Source: Nymphaea colorata (taxonomy: Eukaryota; Streptophyta; Magnoliopsida; Nymphaeales; Nymphaeaceae). From it: a stretch of 64,000 nucleotides of DNA. The notes under the pieces are model-generated. The model had not been told where the DNA came from. It did not search any database and saw only the letters and a program-made list of their open reading frames with translations. The stretch spans positions 3,294,704-3,358,703 of the forward strand of contig NC_045139.1 of assembly GCF_008831285.2 (NCBI RefSeq), written 5' to 3'. The translations under genes were made by a program, and so were the position numbers. Below, piece by piece: positions 32,498 to 45,500 of this stretch; position 1 is the first letter of the stretch; each line of letters starts with the position of its first letter.

Positions 32498-35400
32498 CTG
32501 CACACCAAAAAACAACCACATTCAATAAGGCATTCCTGTTTCCATTGGGTAGACATGAACTTATAAGCCCGAAAGGTTGGAACAGGTTGGAACATATCAT
32601 CTCTTAACTTCTCATAAGGTCTGGTTAGTATATTGAAGAAACATGATGGTTTTCATTACTGATTTCTAGGTTTTTCAGTATGGACACAGTATTGTTAACA
32701 TTGGCTTGTATATCGAATCAGTGTAGCAAAAGGAATCAGAAAATCAGCTAAATCAAATTGGGACCAATTTTTTTTTTGTTAAGTGGATCAAAATTAAACA
32801 AATACAATTATTATGCAAAAAATCAGAAAGCAAAATAAATAAATAAATAAAATATATTCCCCCTTGGTTCAGACCCAGCATCACATGGGAAAGGGTAGAG
32901 GGCAGATTCAGGCTGAATATCTGGTTTTCAGAAACATCTGTACCTTTTTTAAAATTCAAAATCATTCTGTAATCAAGAATTGCTTTTCTAGCTTTAGCTA
33001 ACAGGTCTGAACTTTTAAAGATGGATTTGTCGATGTTGAAGAAAGGGAACATAAATTTAAAAAAAAATATATGCAACAGTAAATTTTTCTGATTAATTAA
33101 TAAGGTCTGACTGTTCTAGGAAATAATCATAGTAGGACGCAGATCAGGCGGCCACCCATTTCACCTTCTTGGATCCTAACCACAAGAGACTTTTATTAAG
33201 GTTGCAATGTACTCCCATTAGTGCATTGCAATTTGTACACACCAAATGTATGGCTGAACTTGCTCGGCAACACACACAGATGGTGACGTAATCTCAGTTC
33301 ATCATAACATCAACTGAGCATGATGCGAAGGGATGTCTCAGAAACACGAGGAAGGGATGGGATGTCTCAGATACACGAAGCCAATAGAACTGTGACAGTG
33401 ACACTGTAGCTTTAGAGAAAGCAAACGATACCTCCAACTGCAACCTAATTGAATCGAGATCAAGATGCCCACAGCCATTCATATGTAGGACTTTTAGTGA
33501 TCTCAAGTTCTGCAAGCCAGGGACGTTGACGAGCTTCTTGCACCCTCCTACATTCAGCTCCTTCAATGCCATCAAGTTTGATACATCAGATGTTGAGCAC
33601 AACAGCTGACAGTTCGTAGCTTGCATTTTCATTAGGCCGGATGGTAGTTGAGGGATGCATTCAAGACTTCTGCAATCATCCAGACATAGCACTCTTAAGG
33701 ACTTCATCCTTTTGACGGAACCTGGTAGTCTTTGTACATAGATGCAACGCTCCAAAGTGATGCAGGAAAGGTTCTTGAAGTGCCCAATTGATTTAGGCAG
33801 CTGTCTTACTCGTGGACCAATGAGTGCCAGCTCCTTTAAGCACTTCATGCTGCCCACGGAAATTGGTATGCTAGAACCATTCAGAGTTAGGTATTGCAGA
33901 TTCTTCATGTTTCCAGTAAACTTCATGGGATCCATACAGCATAATGCTTGGCATGTTCTTGAACCTGGCTGATTACTCATTTCACATTCAACCAAAGATA
34001 ACTGGAGAAGGCTCTCCAAAGTTTGAATGGAATTAGGTATAAGTGCATTCTTGCAAATAAACTCTTTCAAAGATTTCAATTTTCCAATAGAATATGGTAT
34101 CCTGACTACCCGACAATTATAGCTATTCCTAAACACAGAAAGTCGGTATAGGCTCTTCAAGTTACCTATTGAATCTGGTAGACTTGCTAATGAAGGACAA
34201 TCGTCAAGTATGAGCTCCTCCAAGACCACCAAATTTCCAATAGAATCTGGTAGCTGGTCAAGTGAAGGACAGCCTCTCAGGGATAGACGACGCAGGCTCC
34301 TGAACCGACCAACATATTCTGGTAGTCCTGATAATGAAGTGCAATCATCAAGTATGAGCTCCTGTAAAGACTCCAAACTTACATCCGTTATATTTGCTTC
34401 TGGTAGGATCTTGATTTCTGAACATTTTTCAAGGCTGAGTAGTTGAAGGGAACTCAGTTGCAAAATGCCACAAGGAAGTACATGTAGTTTTGCACATCCA
34501 ACAATGCTGAGAAAGATGAGATTTTTCAGCAGTCCAATGGATTCACCAATTTCAAGTAAGCATTCACAATGATCAAGAATCAACATATCCAATTGTGGGG
34601 TTCGGCCAAAATCAGGTGTCGTAACAAGGAACTTACAATGTGAGAGATCAAGGACCTTTAGTTTGTCAAAAACCTGCAATAATATTTGGCATAAGTATAA
34701 ATAAATAATTCTGTTTTCATAAGAGCAGCTACTACATGACTAACCTTTGCACATGGTTGTTGTACCAACCCTATTTGGTGCCCTACCTCATACCATGAGA
34801 CATTGATATCACTAAAAATCAGAGTAAAGATAATAAGTTCCTCAATAGTCCAGCCAAAAAGCAGCATTGGTTCCTTGTTGACTGTGTAGTAGACATCCAG
34901 TTGCCTTAACATATTAGCTATACGGTCATCAAGCCCCGACAAATATTTGATATTATCAAGTTTATCCTCTTCACAAAGATTGAAGAATATGGTGAATTCA
35001 AGTTCAGGTTTCATTGGTGATGATGGTTGCACTGAAGTAGGTGTTTTCATAAAAGTGTCCCTTCTAGATATGTTGATCAATGGCTTCATGTTCTCACCAG
35101 TAAACTTGCTTCTTTTCTGAAGTTTGACATCAACTTTTGTTAGCTTAGAATTGTATGAAGTTGTTACCTTCATAATTATTGTTTTGCCCCTTGGGGCCTC
35201 ATTTATCTTATCATTCGTACCAAAATTAATTGTATAGCAGTAACCATACACACCATCCTCATAAATGGAATCATCACAATGGGCTTCATGTACAGTCTCT
35301 AGGACGACCCAACCATTTATAATATCTTCATGACAAACACGTAATATCATCGTTCTGCTCTTGTATGAATCACCATAGCCGTGGCACTGTAGCTGCTGTA

Positions 35401-35576
35401 GAAGTAAGGGATCATTAATAGAACCAATGGGAAGCATGAAAGAAAATTCTTGCTCCCAAGATAATGTTTGACTTCCAGCAATGCTGAGTTCATCCCATTC
35501 ACTAAATACCACATCCTGAATTGCCAACAGAAACATTAAAATAAGGAAAACCCAGTCATGCATGAGACAGTGAATA

Positions 35577-35615
<39 letters not shown>

Positions 35616-37069
35616 CTCAAACAAATGTTTCCTTCTGTGGTCAAGGCTTTGGCAACCATCTATGTACAGGCTTCTTAAAGACTGAAACTCATGAACCTGA
35701 GGAATAAATTCAAGGCTTTCACAATCTCGCAAAATGAGCTCCTTGAGATTAGAAAGGCCATTGGTAGAACTTCTTGGTGGAAATTGTGGAAAAGCAACAA
35801 GCCTGATACATCCTTCGAGGATGAGAACTACGAGGGAACTCAACTCATGTATTTTGTTGGGTAACTTCTCCAAGGACACACACTCCCTCATGCTAAGAAA
35901 AACCAATTTTTTTAGAAACCCAATTGAATCATCAACTTCTTTCAAGTTGCTACATTCATCAAGTATCAGCTTCACTAGGTTTGGTGCCATTGCGAAATCG
36001 GGAGTGGCATTGAGACAATGGCAGCAGGAGAGGTCAAGAACTTTTAGTCGACCAAACACCTGCCAAAATGGTGTATGTTAATAAGCAACACTCTACCAAG
36101 AACATTATAATAGAATGCTACACATGGAATCAATTGCAAACCTCTTTTGCGGATTTTGAGCCTGACCCTATTGTTGTTTTACTCCACAATTGACTGATAA
36201 AACTCCGAGACAGGTTAAGGACCACAATGCTTTTAAACTTGCTTTCAAATGGAAGTGATTCCAAGAGGCATCCTTTCCATTCCAACCATTTCAAACTTGC
36301 AGGTAAATGCCTAAAGTCACAATCACCAGAGCTAGCAAAGTTGACAAGGAGAATTCTAAGTTCAGACATCAATGCAAAGGCTTCAGTTCTGAACTCGATC
36401 TCGCTACCCTCACATAAGTTGAGAATGATCCCTTCAATCTTGTTCTCCTAAAAAGACATAAGCAATTAGATTGGTTTGTGATATTTACGATCCAAGAATT
36501 TGTTCAAGCCATAATCTGTTTGAAATATAGACAAGTCTCCATTGAAGAAAGTCCACGAAAGTGAAAGCAGAGAAACATTCACCTAAAAGAAACTATAGAT
36601 ACATAAAAATAAATAACTTGGAGGGTTTTGCTTATTTGGATCAAGGCCCTTAAGGTACTGTTGGTTGCTAGACAAAAATGGGAGAACAAACATAAGTCTC
36701 TTCTTCCAAAGTGAAGCCCACTCAATGCAAAATCAAACCCTGGACAATAGAAGAGTAGAATAAATTGTCATATTAGTTCTTCAATCACATTATTTTGTGT
36801 TCCATCTCAGAGAAAGTACAATCATTTAGAAGTTTTTTCCCCATCATCCTTTTAAGGCTTAAGCTTTCAATACTCTTATTGCTGCTGCAAAGCCATCCAC
36901 CTTTCTAGTATTACAAGTGCTCTACCAAGTCACCGATCGTCACCTCTCATTCGCCATCAGTGTTTACCCCTGTCTCCGACCCTTCAGCTACCCTTTGTTC
37001 CCTAAATCCAATTCATAATTCACTTGTTGCCAAAATCCAATCTATGGCCGCAACATCCATCAATGAATG

Positions 37070-37103
<34 letters not shown>

Positions 37104-37146
37104 AGGCTAGCAATCAGGGTAACCCAAGCCTACCTAGTGTTTGCAA

Positions 37147-37192
<46 letters not shown>

Positions 37193-37255
37193 AGAGAGAG
37201 AAAGAGAGAGAGAGATGGAGAGAGAGAGATGGAGAGAGAGAGAAAGAGAGAGAGA

Positions 37256-37291
<36 letters not shown>

Positions 37292-39673
37292 CCTAAAGAA
37301 AGAGAAATTTAACGCCAAGTCTTACCTGAAACCTAGTTAAAGCGTCCACTGCGTCTCCTACACACCACAACCTGCTGCGGAGTCCTGAATGAAGGAGGCT
37401 TTCCCTTAGAACAATTTCCCTTCCCATGTCTCTTATTTGGTCATGCATTTCAAACATTCCCCTATTAATCTTAATAAGAGACTTATTCTGCAAACTCCTT
37501 ATAGCTACATGAGGTGAAAGCCTATGATCTTCCCACATATGGATGGCGTCCTCCGAACTTTTGTTGACAAGAAGGCATGCAATATCCAAGAAGATTAGCT
37601 TTTCATGATCACTCAAACTATCATAACATATTTTTAGTTGTTCATGAACTTTGCTGTGTTGACGGAGTCTCAAGTCTTTCAGCAGTTTGTGCCATTCTTC
37701 TAAGGTTTTTGCTGTTTTAAAAACTGAACCAAATACTCGGAGAATTAGTGGCAACCCATTGCTAATTGCTACGACTTCCTTGGACAATTTAGCATATTCT
37801 TCTTGGGTTTCATCTCCTCTTAATGCATGATAGTTGAATAACTGAAGTGCTTCTTTCTCATCCAATTCGTCAAGAATATAAACAGCTTCATCCTGCAATC
37901 CAGAAAACTTGAGGATCTCCTCTTGCCTTGTAGTGACAATTATTCTACTTCCTGAATGGAACCAACTCATATTGCCAACCAATGCTTCGAGCTGCTCTTG
38001 GTCATCGATATCATCAAAAACAAGAAGAACACTCTTAACACCAACGATCTGTATAATCATTTGGGCCCCTTGACTTAAGTTATTTATCTCCTCTTTAAGT
38101 TTACCTTTCAAAATATCGTGAATGAGCTGTTGTTGGAGCTGAACGAGTCCTTTAGATTTTGTTACCTCCCTTACATTTTCAATAAAACTACTAGCTTGAA
38201 AAAAATGATGACTTCTGTTATAGATGGCCTTGGCTAGTGTTGTTTTCCCTATACCACCAATGCCATGGATTCCAATGATCCGGACACCTTTTCCTTCAAT
38301 GTCCAGACGCTTCATCATCTTTTCCACACGGATCTCAAGACCAACAAGGTGTTCTTCCTCATAAAGGAGCCTCTTGGTTGGTAAAAGCTTCTGAATTTCC
38401 GCAGTGATTGAATTGATAAGCTCCCTTTGGTTTCTGCGGAAGGAGATTAAAAGAAAGTGACTTCATTTCTGTTTAAGAGAAAACTTCATGGGTTGAATCG
38501 CCGGCTTAATCAACTCAATGGAATGTTGTTCAACTTGAGACAAAATAGAAAAGGCATACTTCCAATGACACATAGCAAGAGAAAGATCATAAATTTCCTG
38601 TAAAGAGTGAAAGAGCATATTGAATAGCAGAGAAAGAGTAGAAAACATTAACCTAATATTCTAAAGTTTCATTTTAGGTGCCTAATTTGGAGAAACAAGT
38701 CCTTGAAAAGTGGTAGCAGTGACATCCATAAAATTTTCCGTGCTTTCGAGGTAAGATACAGTTCCTTCTTAAAAGGCAAATTTACGTTTTGGCACTCAAT
38801 CTAGAAGGAAGGTTTCTGCATGAATAAAACAACTCCGCAGAATTCTTTATATCCAATTTCATTATTCATACCTGTGTAATTCATCCTTGTGCTTAACGAC
38901 TGGTATGTGTGGGTGTGGCTATCAAAATAGTTGCTTCTGGCAGAAATATAACGACTATGAAGAACGATAAATAACAGAGGAATTTCAAAAAAGCATACGT
39001 TAAGCAACTTGTAAAACTGTCCAGTGAGATGAATCCATGGGTCTCTAGTTCTTTAATTTTCTAATAATCGCCTTTAACACTTGTGCGGCACAAAAGAAAA
39101 AAGTAGGTATTAGAATAATGAAAGTTGAAAAAGTGAGAGATGCATGAAGCACCCATTCTTGAGATGAAAGCCGGAAACTCCTGCAACGTATCTCAGTGCG
39201 TGCTTCCATCTATCGACGTCGCTCAAGCTATCCCTCCTTTTCGTCAGGTGCTTCTGAAAGGCAGCTTCGAATGGGCCACTCTGATACCGTACGTGCTTGG
39301 GATCGACGTCAAAGAAGACTGGAATGATCGTCCTCTCTTGCCCACCATCATGACATTCCACCATCTTGGCAACCTCTGTAAGACACCACTTCGATTCCGC
39401 GTAGCGCTTGGAGAAGATGGGGACCAAGATCTTGGACCTGCCTATCGCCTCCAATACCTTCTCAATTCTCTCCCCCTTCCGCAAATCTTCCTCATCAAAG
39501 AAAGCCCGCACGCCTTCTAGATAGAGCCTATCACGGAGCAAGCCGGCGACATTATGGCGGGTGTCTTCTCCTCGAAAGCTCAAAAAGACATCGTACTCAA
39601 AGCGGCCAAGGCTCCTAGACAGGGTCGACGTAGAAGCCCCTGCGTTGTTGCTCTGCAACGCCATCTTCCCCAT
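32054..39673 (-). CDS. TNL immune receptor, full length, seven exons (TIR-NB-ARC-LRR-X-LRR-Y)
   Basis: Predicted exons: 39153-39673, 37326-38433, 36142-36447, 35616-36059, 34745-35515, 33432-34673, 32054-32497; 1611 residues, all junctions GT-AG and in frame. TIR 1-173: EYDVFLSFRGEDTRHN and SKWCLTEVAK, whose Glu is the NADase residue. NB-ARC to about 543: P-loop GIGGIGKTT, kinase-2 LLVFDDIDD (Asp ending, TNL type), GSRIIVTTR, NGLPLILRVFGS, and MHD in FEMHDQIRDMGR. Exon 3 (544-645) carries the linker and first LRR. LRR block 1 is 646-793, domain X 794-1050, LRR block 2 1051-1464, domain Y 1465-1611. The start ATG is followed by a second in-frame ATG three codons on. No stop or frameshift was found. 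Expected role: intracellular effector recognition and TIR-driven cell-death signalling. A canonical TNL would end after one LRR block and one post-LRR domain. Confidence 0.92.
34745..35515 (-). other. Domain X exon of the first intact TNL (between the two LRR blocks)
   Basis: 257 codons, phase 0 at both ends. Starts DVVFSEWDELSIAGS. Conserved with the neighbour: GSINDPLLL, LQCHG, CYTINFG..DKINE, PRGKTIIMKV, KVDVK.QKRSKF, ENMK and GW(or DW)TIEELII. It alternates charged and beta-like stretches and ends with a hydrophobic patch. I do not recognise the family. Relative to the neighbour it has 19 extra residues around TPTSVQPSSPMKPE. Its position suggests a post-LRR (C-JID-like) fold placed internally; that is inference. 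Confidence 0.8.
35580..35613. repeat. (AG)n microsatellite abutting a 5' splice site
   Basis: On the coding (minus) strand the exon 4 donor GAG/GTT runs straight into (CT)n. The splice site at 35616/35615 is therefore only two bases from a length-unstable tract. Confidence 0.93.
37073..37288. repeat. Compound microsatellite (TC)n-(TG)n-(GA)n in intron 2 of the first intact TNL
   Basis: (TC)n at 37073-37101, (TG)n at 37151-37188 and a GA-rich run with occasional GATGGAGA at 37189-37288, close to the exon 2 donor at 37326. The reading frames through it are low-complexity artefacts. Confidence 0.95.
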
Positions 39674-39679
39674 GGAAGG

Positions 39680-39770
39680 TCTCGTCTCGCAGCTCTGCCT
39701 AGATGCAACGACAGTGGATGGAGTTATTTATCAGCAATTTGGACGACTAACTTTCCTCTTTCCCGGCTAA
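39680..39770 (-). promoter_or_regulatory. Conserved TNL leader/proximal upstream block
   Basis: Just upstream of the ATG. Read on the minus strand, GGGAAAGAGGAAAGTTAG, ATAAATAACTCCATCCACTG, GTTGCA(T) and GCAGAGC recur upstream of the second intact TNL (49.49-49.55 kb) and of the pseudogene (27.59-27.66 kb). Conservation outside coding sequence suggests 5' UTR or core promoter. No unambiguous TATA box. Confidence 0.5.
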
Positions 39771-39779
39771 TTTTTTATT

Positions 39780-41559
39780 CTAAATCAGCTTCCACCATCT
39801 ACTCTTTTCTGTTTTTCATTCCATTCATTGTCTCACTTTTTACTCAACTACGTTATAATTTACTGTGATAGAGTGTCACCCCTTTTTGACGAGCAGAAAA
39901 ATGTTTCCTGACAAAGTTTATGCACAAAGAGAATTTTTTTACTATTAAATGATTAAATCTGCAGCCTTTCTTTTGTTGTGCCCTCACAAAACCTTAATTT
40001 TTTTCCCAAAAAAAATTACAGCAAAACAGAGGAGCTCTTTCCACTTTCCAGCACATCAAACGAATAAATTTATTATACAACCTGAACGCACGTTTGATTC
40101 CCTCATCAGTCGGCATGGTCGTAAAATCATCTTTACACACACAAAATTTACCAAGAAAATGTATTTGATTTTGAGAGGTTCTCACCGTTTTGTCGTCATA
40201 TTAAAAATGATCTGGACATATATAAATGAATGAGATAATTTTAATTTCTTGTAAAATCTTATTGCACATTGAAGAAACAGTAACTTTGTATTTCTAATCC
40301 ATTAGAAAAAAATGTGGTTGGCAGCTTTCCTTTCTTTTCTGCACGCTTTTTTGCTCGTTTTTTCATGTTTCCGACGGGTAAAATCCTTGTCGCACTCCAG
40401 AATCTTTCAAACTGCAATTGTTGATAAGTTTTCAGTCAATTACGGCAATAGGTCCGAATTCGACCTCTTCTAGTTCATCAGATTGCTGGCTAACTCACTC
40501 CTTGAAGAAATGAAAAATTACTCAGAAAGAATATGCTAATGCAGATCTTCATCGTCAGGAACCTTTCTTTCTTCCGCTTAGTTTTTGGCTTCCCATGGCT
40601 TCGTCCGATCTTGTCATTATTTCTATCACCGCCTTCCCCTTCTTCCGCTTCGCATATACATAGATTCTCATATTCCTGTTTTCTCTTTTGAATTTGCTGC
40701 TCGCCCTGCCTGCATCGCTTCCGCAAATCTCATAAACCATTGCACTTGAGCCCTTACTACAGGGCTTAGGGGACTTGGCGTTTTCTCCCCTAACAAAACA
40801 CTTGTCTAAGTGGTCATGCTCAGAGCTCCTGCCACTGTTGCCATTTGCCAATTCACATTGTATTGGCCCATATGCATCGTCCAGCCCTTGGCGCCACCCA
40901 AAATATCGGGTTGATTTGGAGTTCTAATGTGTTTGCTTTTTAATTATTCCATATTCATTCTTTTTATATCAGAACAGAAAATGATCCATGAACGGTTCGC
41001 CTACGGGCTGAAGACGGGATCCATGGGAGAGGCAAAAAAGTATTGAGAGAAAAATCCAAGGTTCTCTACAACTTGGAATGGGATTTTTCTTGTTTGGCTA
41101 CCATTTCCCTTCCTTTTCTTCCCTTTCCCAATATCCCCTTAAGAATCAGCCCTGCATCTCAGATCAGAGGCTATCAAAAATCGCAACCTAAGAGTCCAGA
41201 GACCTCAGCCCGTCAGCCGGTGGAACCTAAGTTCTAGTGTCATAGACTCATAATGGCATTCTTGATCTCAGGTCATCAATCAAATAAGGGAACAAATAAG
41301 ATGTATATGACGGTGAAAGAAAGGACTTAGTAACCTTATGGACATGTTGCAGCATAATCTACAAAATGCTGACAGTACTTGTCATTTTTTTCCCATAAGC
41401 TCACGATTCGTTTCATGAGATCATGAAACTTTTGGTGCCATCAAAACTGGCAGATGCTTCTGCACAGTATCATAAAAAAAAAAGTATCATTTAAGTGAGA
41501 CAAGCAACAGGTTCAATAAAGGATGGTTTCTAACGGAAGAGCAGGCATGCATGAGAGGG
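39780..41559. other. Region between the two intact TNLs: duplicated upstream block and short spacer
   Basis: 40110-40600 is the C-gene copy of the TNL upstream block (TTATTGCACATTGAAGAAA, GGCAGCTTTCCTTTC, TCAGAAAGAATATGC). 40980-41110 matches the block at 52220-52330 (CGGTTCGCCTACGGGCTG, GAAAAATCCAAGGTTCTCTACAACTTGG). The frame at 40490-40851 (minus) lacks an ATG and lies in duplicated non-coding DNA, so it is not called a gene. Confidence 0.5.
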
Positions 41560-42024
41560 TCAAGTGCGAAACCATATGTCAGCTCCCCAAAGCAAGGACA
41601 TTGGATCTTGGCAAGACATGTGAAGGCCTGTGAGTGGAATGGCATCATCACTACTTGTTGCGTCCACCCTCAAGCGCCTATTTATCTCATCGTCCTTCCC
41701 AAACTTAGCTGTGTAAGAACGGCCATAACGGTGGTAGGGAGCCTGCTCTAGTTGGGCTTCAAGGTCCTCCCTTAATTGTAAGGCCATCTGGGCCGGAGCA
41801 GCTTGAAAGAGACGCGACCCTACAGCTACGCCAACATATAGCACTCTAGCATCGATTGCTTCTTCCACGGACGTTCTTTCAACTAAAACGCTCATTTTTT
41901 CAAGTTGCAGGGGCTCGCTCCTCATGCGCCCTCCTCTCGGAAACGGAAGAGATATTGCCTTCACAGCATGCCGATTTCTTCTGGAACTGATGCTGAATGC
42001 CTGGACATCAAGAAATGCTGCCTT
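41560..42024 (-). other. Domain Y exon of the second intact TNL
   Basis: 154 residues plus stop. Starts KAAFLDVQAFSISSRR. Carries SLPFPRGGRMRSEP, SYTAKFGKDDEINRRLRV and a C-terminal ADIWFRT. Has an extra Gln/Leu/Ala-rich stretch (QMALQLREDLEAQLEQ) not in the neighbour. Function unknown. Confidence 0.8.
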
Positions 42025-42512
42025 CTGCGTAATCAATAAAGCGAGCACATTCAATAAACATTAGAAATACTAAATTTTTATGTCAACGGAATCAGATAGC
42101 AAAGAATATACATACGTATGAGTGATTGGTAGATACCAGACCACTTGGGTAAGGGATAAAAGCAGACCTCTTAAGTTCATGTTAAAAGGTGTTTAAACAA
42201 AATATGAACCTTCTAATGTGTTCATAAACACGAATTTAATATAATTCATGCTTTAATTGAAGTCATATTTAAAAAAAAAAATGATCTTTATACTAAAGAA
42301 AATTTGATGTTATAAGGGCTATTCATTTTTTTACTATTAGAAAAACATTATTTATGAGAGGAAAACAACTAACCTAATATAGTTTGTCACCCAACCACTC
42401 TTAAGATTATACCTTATATATAAGGTTATATTTCAAAAAAATATATCTATTTTAATAATTAATCTTCATAGGTCTGGTTTATGTGTATCTCTTACCCAAG
42501 TAGTCTGGTTTG

Positions 42513-42577
<65 letters not shown>

Positions 42578-45500
42578 CGATGTTCCTTGTTGGATCAGAC
42601 CTAGCATCAAATTTCAGATATGGCTTCGCGAAAAACACTCGTGCACGTTCATCACGGCCTAGCTTCCAGAATCATCTATGCTTTTTCTCTCTAGTTCAGT
42701 ATCATTGTTAAGGCTAATTTTCTAATTAAAACTGACACGTCTGAACACTTAGAAGACGGATTTGTTGAGGTTAAAAAAAAGGGGAATATAAATTAAAAAA
42801 GAAATATGAAACCAAACACAAAGACAAACTAGGAAATTTGTCTAGTGAGATATGACTGTTGTAGGAAGTAATTATTATCTTAAGTCACATAGGTATGAGT
42901 AGGGTTTCGCTATGGGTCGGCGCAAGCTAACTTAAGAAAATATGGGTATAGAGGTATCACAAGATATATATATATACACACAAAAAAAATCAAAATGGAA
43001 GCAACATTTAAATAAACAAATGATATAAATAAAAAGTTTACATATTAATGAACAATATTTTCAGAATGAAAACTGAGTTGCAAAAATTAAATCAAGTAAA
43101 ATTAGGCATTTTCAATTTAAAAAATACCCGAGTGTGTTCAAGTATCAACTTTGAATACGGATACCACAACAAAGGTAGTGATCCTTCCTGAAGTACCTGT
43201 GACATAGGTCATGATAGAACGCACATCAGGTGGCCATCCCATTTCATCATTTTCCTATATCGCCCAACCTTTCACCAGCGCCGTAATGTACTTGCCCATT
43301 AGTACACTACAGTCTGTGGCAAATGGTGTGGCCCAACATGCTAAGCCACACAATGGGTTGTACCCAAATCTCGCCAATTAATGGATCAGTAACAACAAAC
43401 AATATAATGGGATTAGCTTTAGAGAAGCAAAGAATACCTTCAACTGTGACCAAATCATATAGACATCAAGATCCCAACAGCCTTTCATGTATAGGACTTT
43501 TAGTGATCTCAACTTCTGCAAGCCAGGGATTGTGGTGAGTCTCCGGCAGTTTTCTACGTTCAGCTCCTCCAACGCTGTTGAGTTTGAAAGATCTTGCACT
43601 GACTTGAAGTTGCCTCGTGAATGTGGTAGTGTTGTTACCGGCATTCCAATGGAAAAAGATAGTCGGTTAAGTGAGGAACAACCTTTCAAGGATAGGCAAC
43701 GTAGGCACTTGAGTAGTCCCCTGAAATCATCTGGCATTTCCATTAATGAAGTGCAATGATCAAGTATGAGCTCCTCTAAGACCACCAAACTTCCAATGGA
43801 GTGAGGTAGTTGTTTAAGTGAGGAACAACCTTTCAAGGATAGGCAATGAAGGCACTTGAGCCCCCCAACATAATCTGGTATTTCTGTTAATGAAGTGCAA
43901 TGATCAAGTATAAGCCGTTGTAGACTCTCCAACTGTACATCCATCATGCTTGCTTTAGGTAGGATCTTGATTTTTGAACAACCTTCAAGGCTAAGTAGTT
44001 GAAGGGAATTCAATTGCAAAATTCCACAGGGGAGAACACTTACATTTGCACATCCAACCATGCTCAATAAGATGAGATTTTTCAGCTGTCCAATGGATTC
44101 ACCAATTTCAAGTAAGCATTCACAATGGTCAAGAATCAACTCTTCCAAATTTTGGATCTGAGAAAAATCAGGTGTATTGACAAGAAACTTACAACAAGAG
44201 AGATCCAGAACTTTTATTTTGTCAAAAACCTGCAAAAGACGATTGCACGACTATAATGATGCATGGAAAAAATTTGATTTTCAGAACAGCAGCTACTATA
44301 TATATGACTTACCATTGCAGTCTCTTGTCGTGGCAAGCCCGTTCCATGCCGTTGCTCATACCATGAAGTTTCTATATCACCAAAAATCATGGTAAGGATA
44401 ATAAGTTCCTCTATACTCCAATCAAAAAGCAGCCTTCGTTCTCCGCAAGGTACATTCAGTTGCTTATACATGTCATCTTTGTGTTTCTCGATCCTCGTTG
44501 AATATTTAATGGCATGAAGTTCATCTGCTTCTTGAAGACTGAAGAATATCGAGAGTTCATTCTGAAAATCTCTTCTGCTTATGCTAATGAATGTTTTCAT
44601 GTTCTCATCACTAAACTTGCTTCTTTTTTGAACTTTGACATCAACTTTTGTTAGCTCAAAATTGTTGGCAGGTCTTACCTTCATAATTATGGTTTTGCCC
44701 CTTGGGACCTCATTTATCTTATCGCTCCTACCAAAATTGATTGTATAGCAATGATCCTGCACATCGTCCATATACACAGAATTGTCACAGTGAACTTCAT
44801 ACGTAGTCTCTAAGATGACCCTAGAATTTGCCATATCTTCATGACGAACATGTAACTTTATGGTTCCATTCTCGCATGGATCACCATGACCATGGCACTG
44901 TAACTGCTCTAAAAGTAAGGGATCATTAATAGACCCAACTGGAAGCAAGAAACAAAATTCTTGATTCAAAGACAGTGTTCGACTTCCAGAAATGCCGAGT
45001 TCGTCCCATTCTCTAAATGCCACATCCTGAATTGCCAAAAGAAACATAAAAACCAAAAAACCCCTCATGGAAAGGATTCCCACACACACAAAAGAGACGC
45101 ATAGAATACCTCAAATAAATATTTCCTTCTATGGTCAAGGCATTGGCAGCCATCTATGTGCAGGCTTCTTAAAGAGTGAAACTTGTGAAGGACAGGTGGA
45201 ACTTCAAGGCTTTGGCAATCTCGCAAGATGAGCTGCTCCAGTTTCGAAAAGCCAGTAGTGGAATTTGTTGGTGGAAATTGTGGAAAAGCGACGAGATTGC
45301 TGCATCCTTCAAGGTTGAAAACTACAAGAGAATTCAACGCATATATTTCGTTGGGTAGTTTCTCCAAAGACACACACTCCCTCATGCTAAGAAAAACCAA
45401 CTTTTTTAGAAACCCAATCGAATCATCAACTTCTTTAAAGTTTCTACACTCATCAAGTATAAGCTTCTCCAGATTTGGAGCCAATGCAAAATTGGGAGTG

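Noticed and set aside
32753-33076. A 107-codon hydrophobic frame
   Set aside because: It is in intron 6 of the first TNL, AT-rich, and not conserved in the paralogue.
35580-35613. Regularly spaced short repeats that could suggest a CRISPR-like array here and elsewhere
   Set aside because: All are simple microsatellites or transposon repeats in a plant nuclear context; no unique spacers of uniform length.
37067-37340. Open frames of Ser/Leu, Val/Cys and Arg/Glu repeats
   Set aside because: They lie on a compound (TC)(TG)(GA) microsatellite in a TNL intron.
40490-40851. A 98-codon basic frame upstream of the first intact TNL
   Set aside because: It lacks an ATG at its start and falls in the duplicated non-coding upstream block, where the frame is not kept in the other copies.
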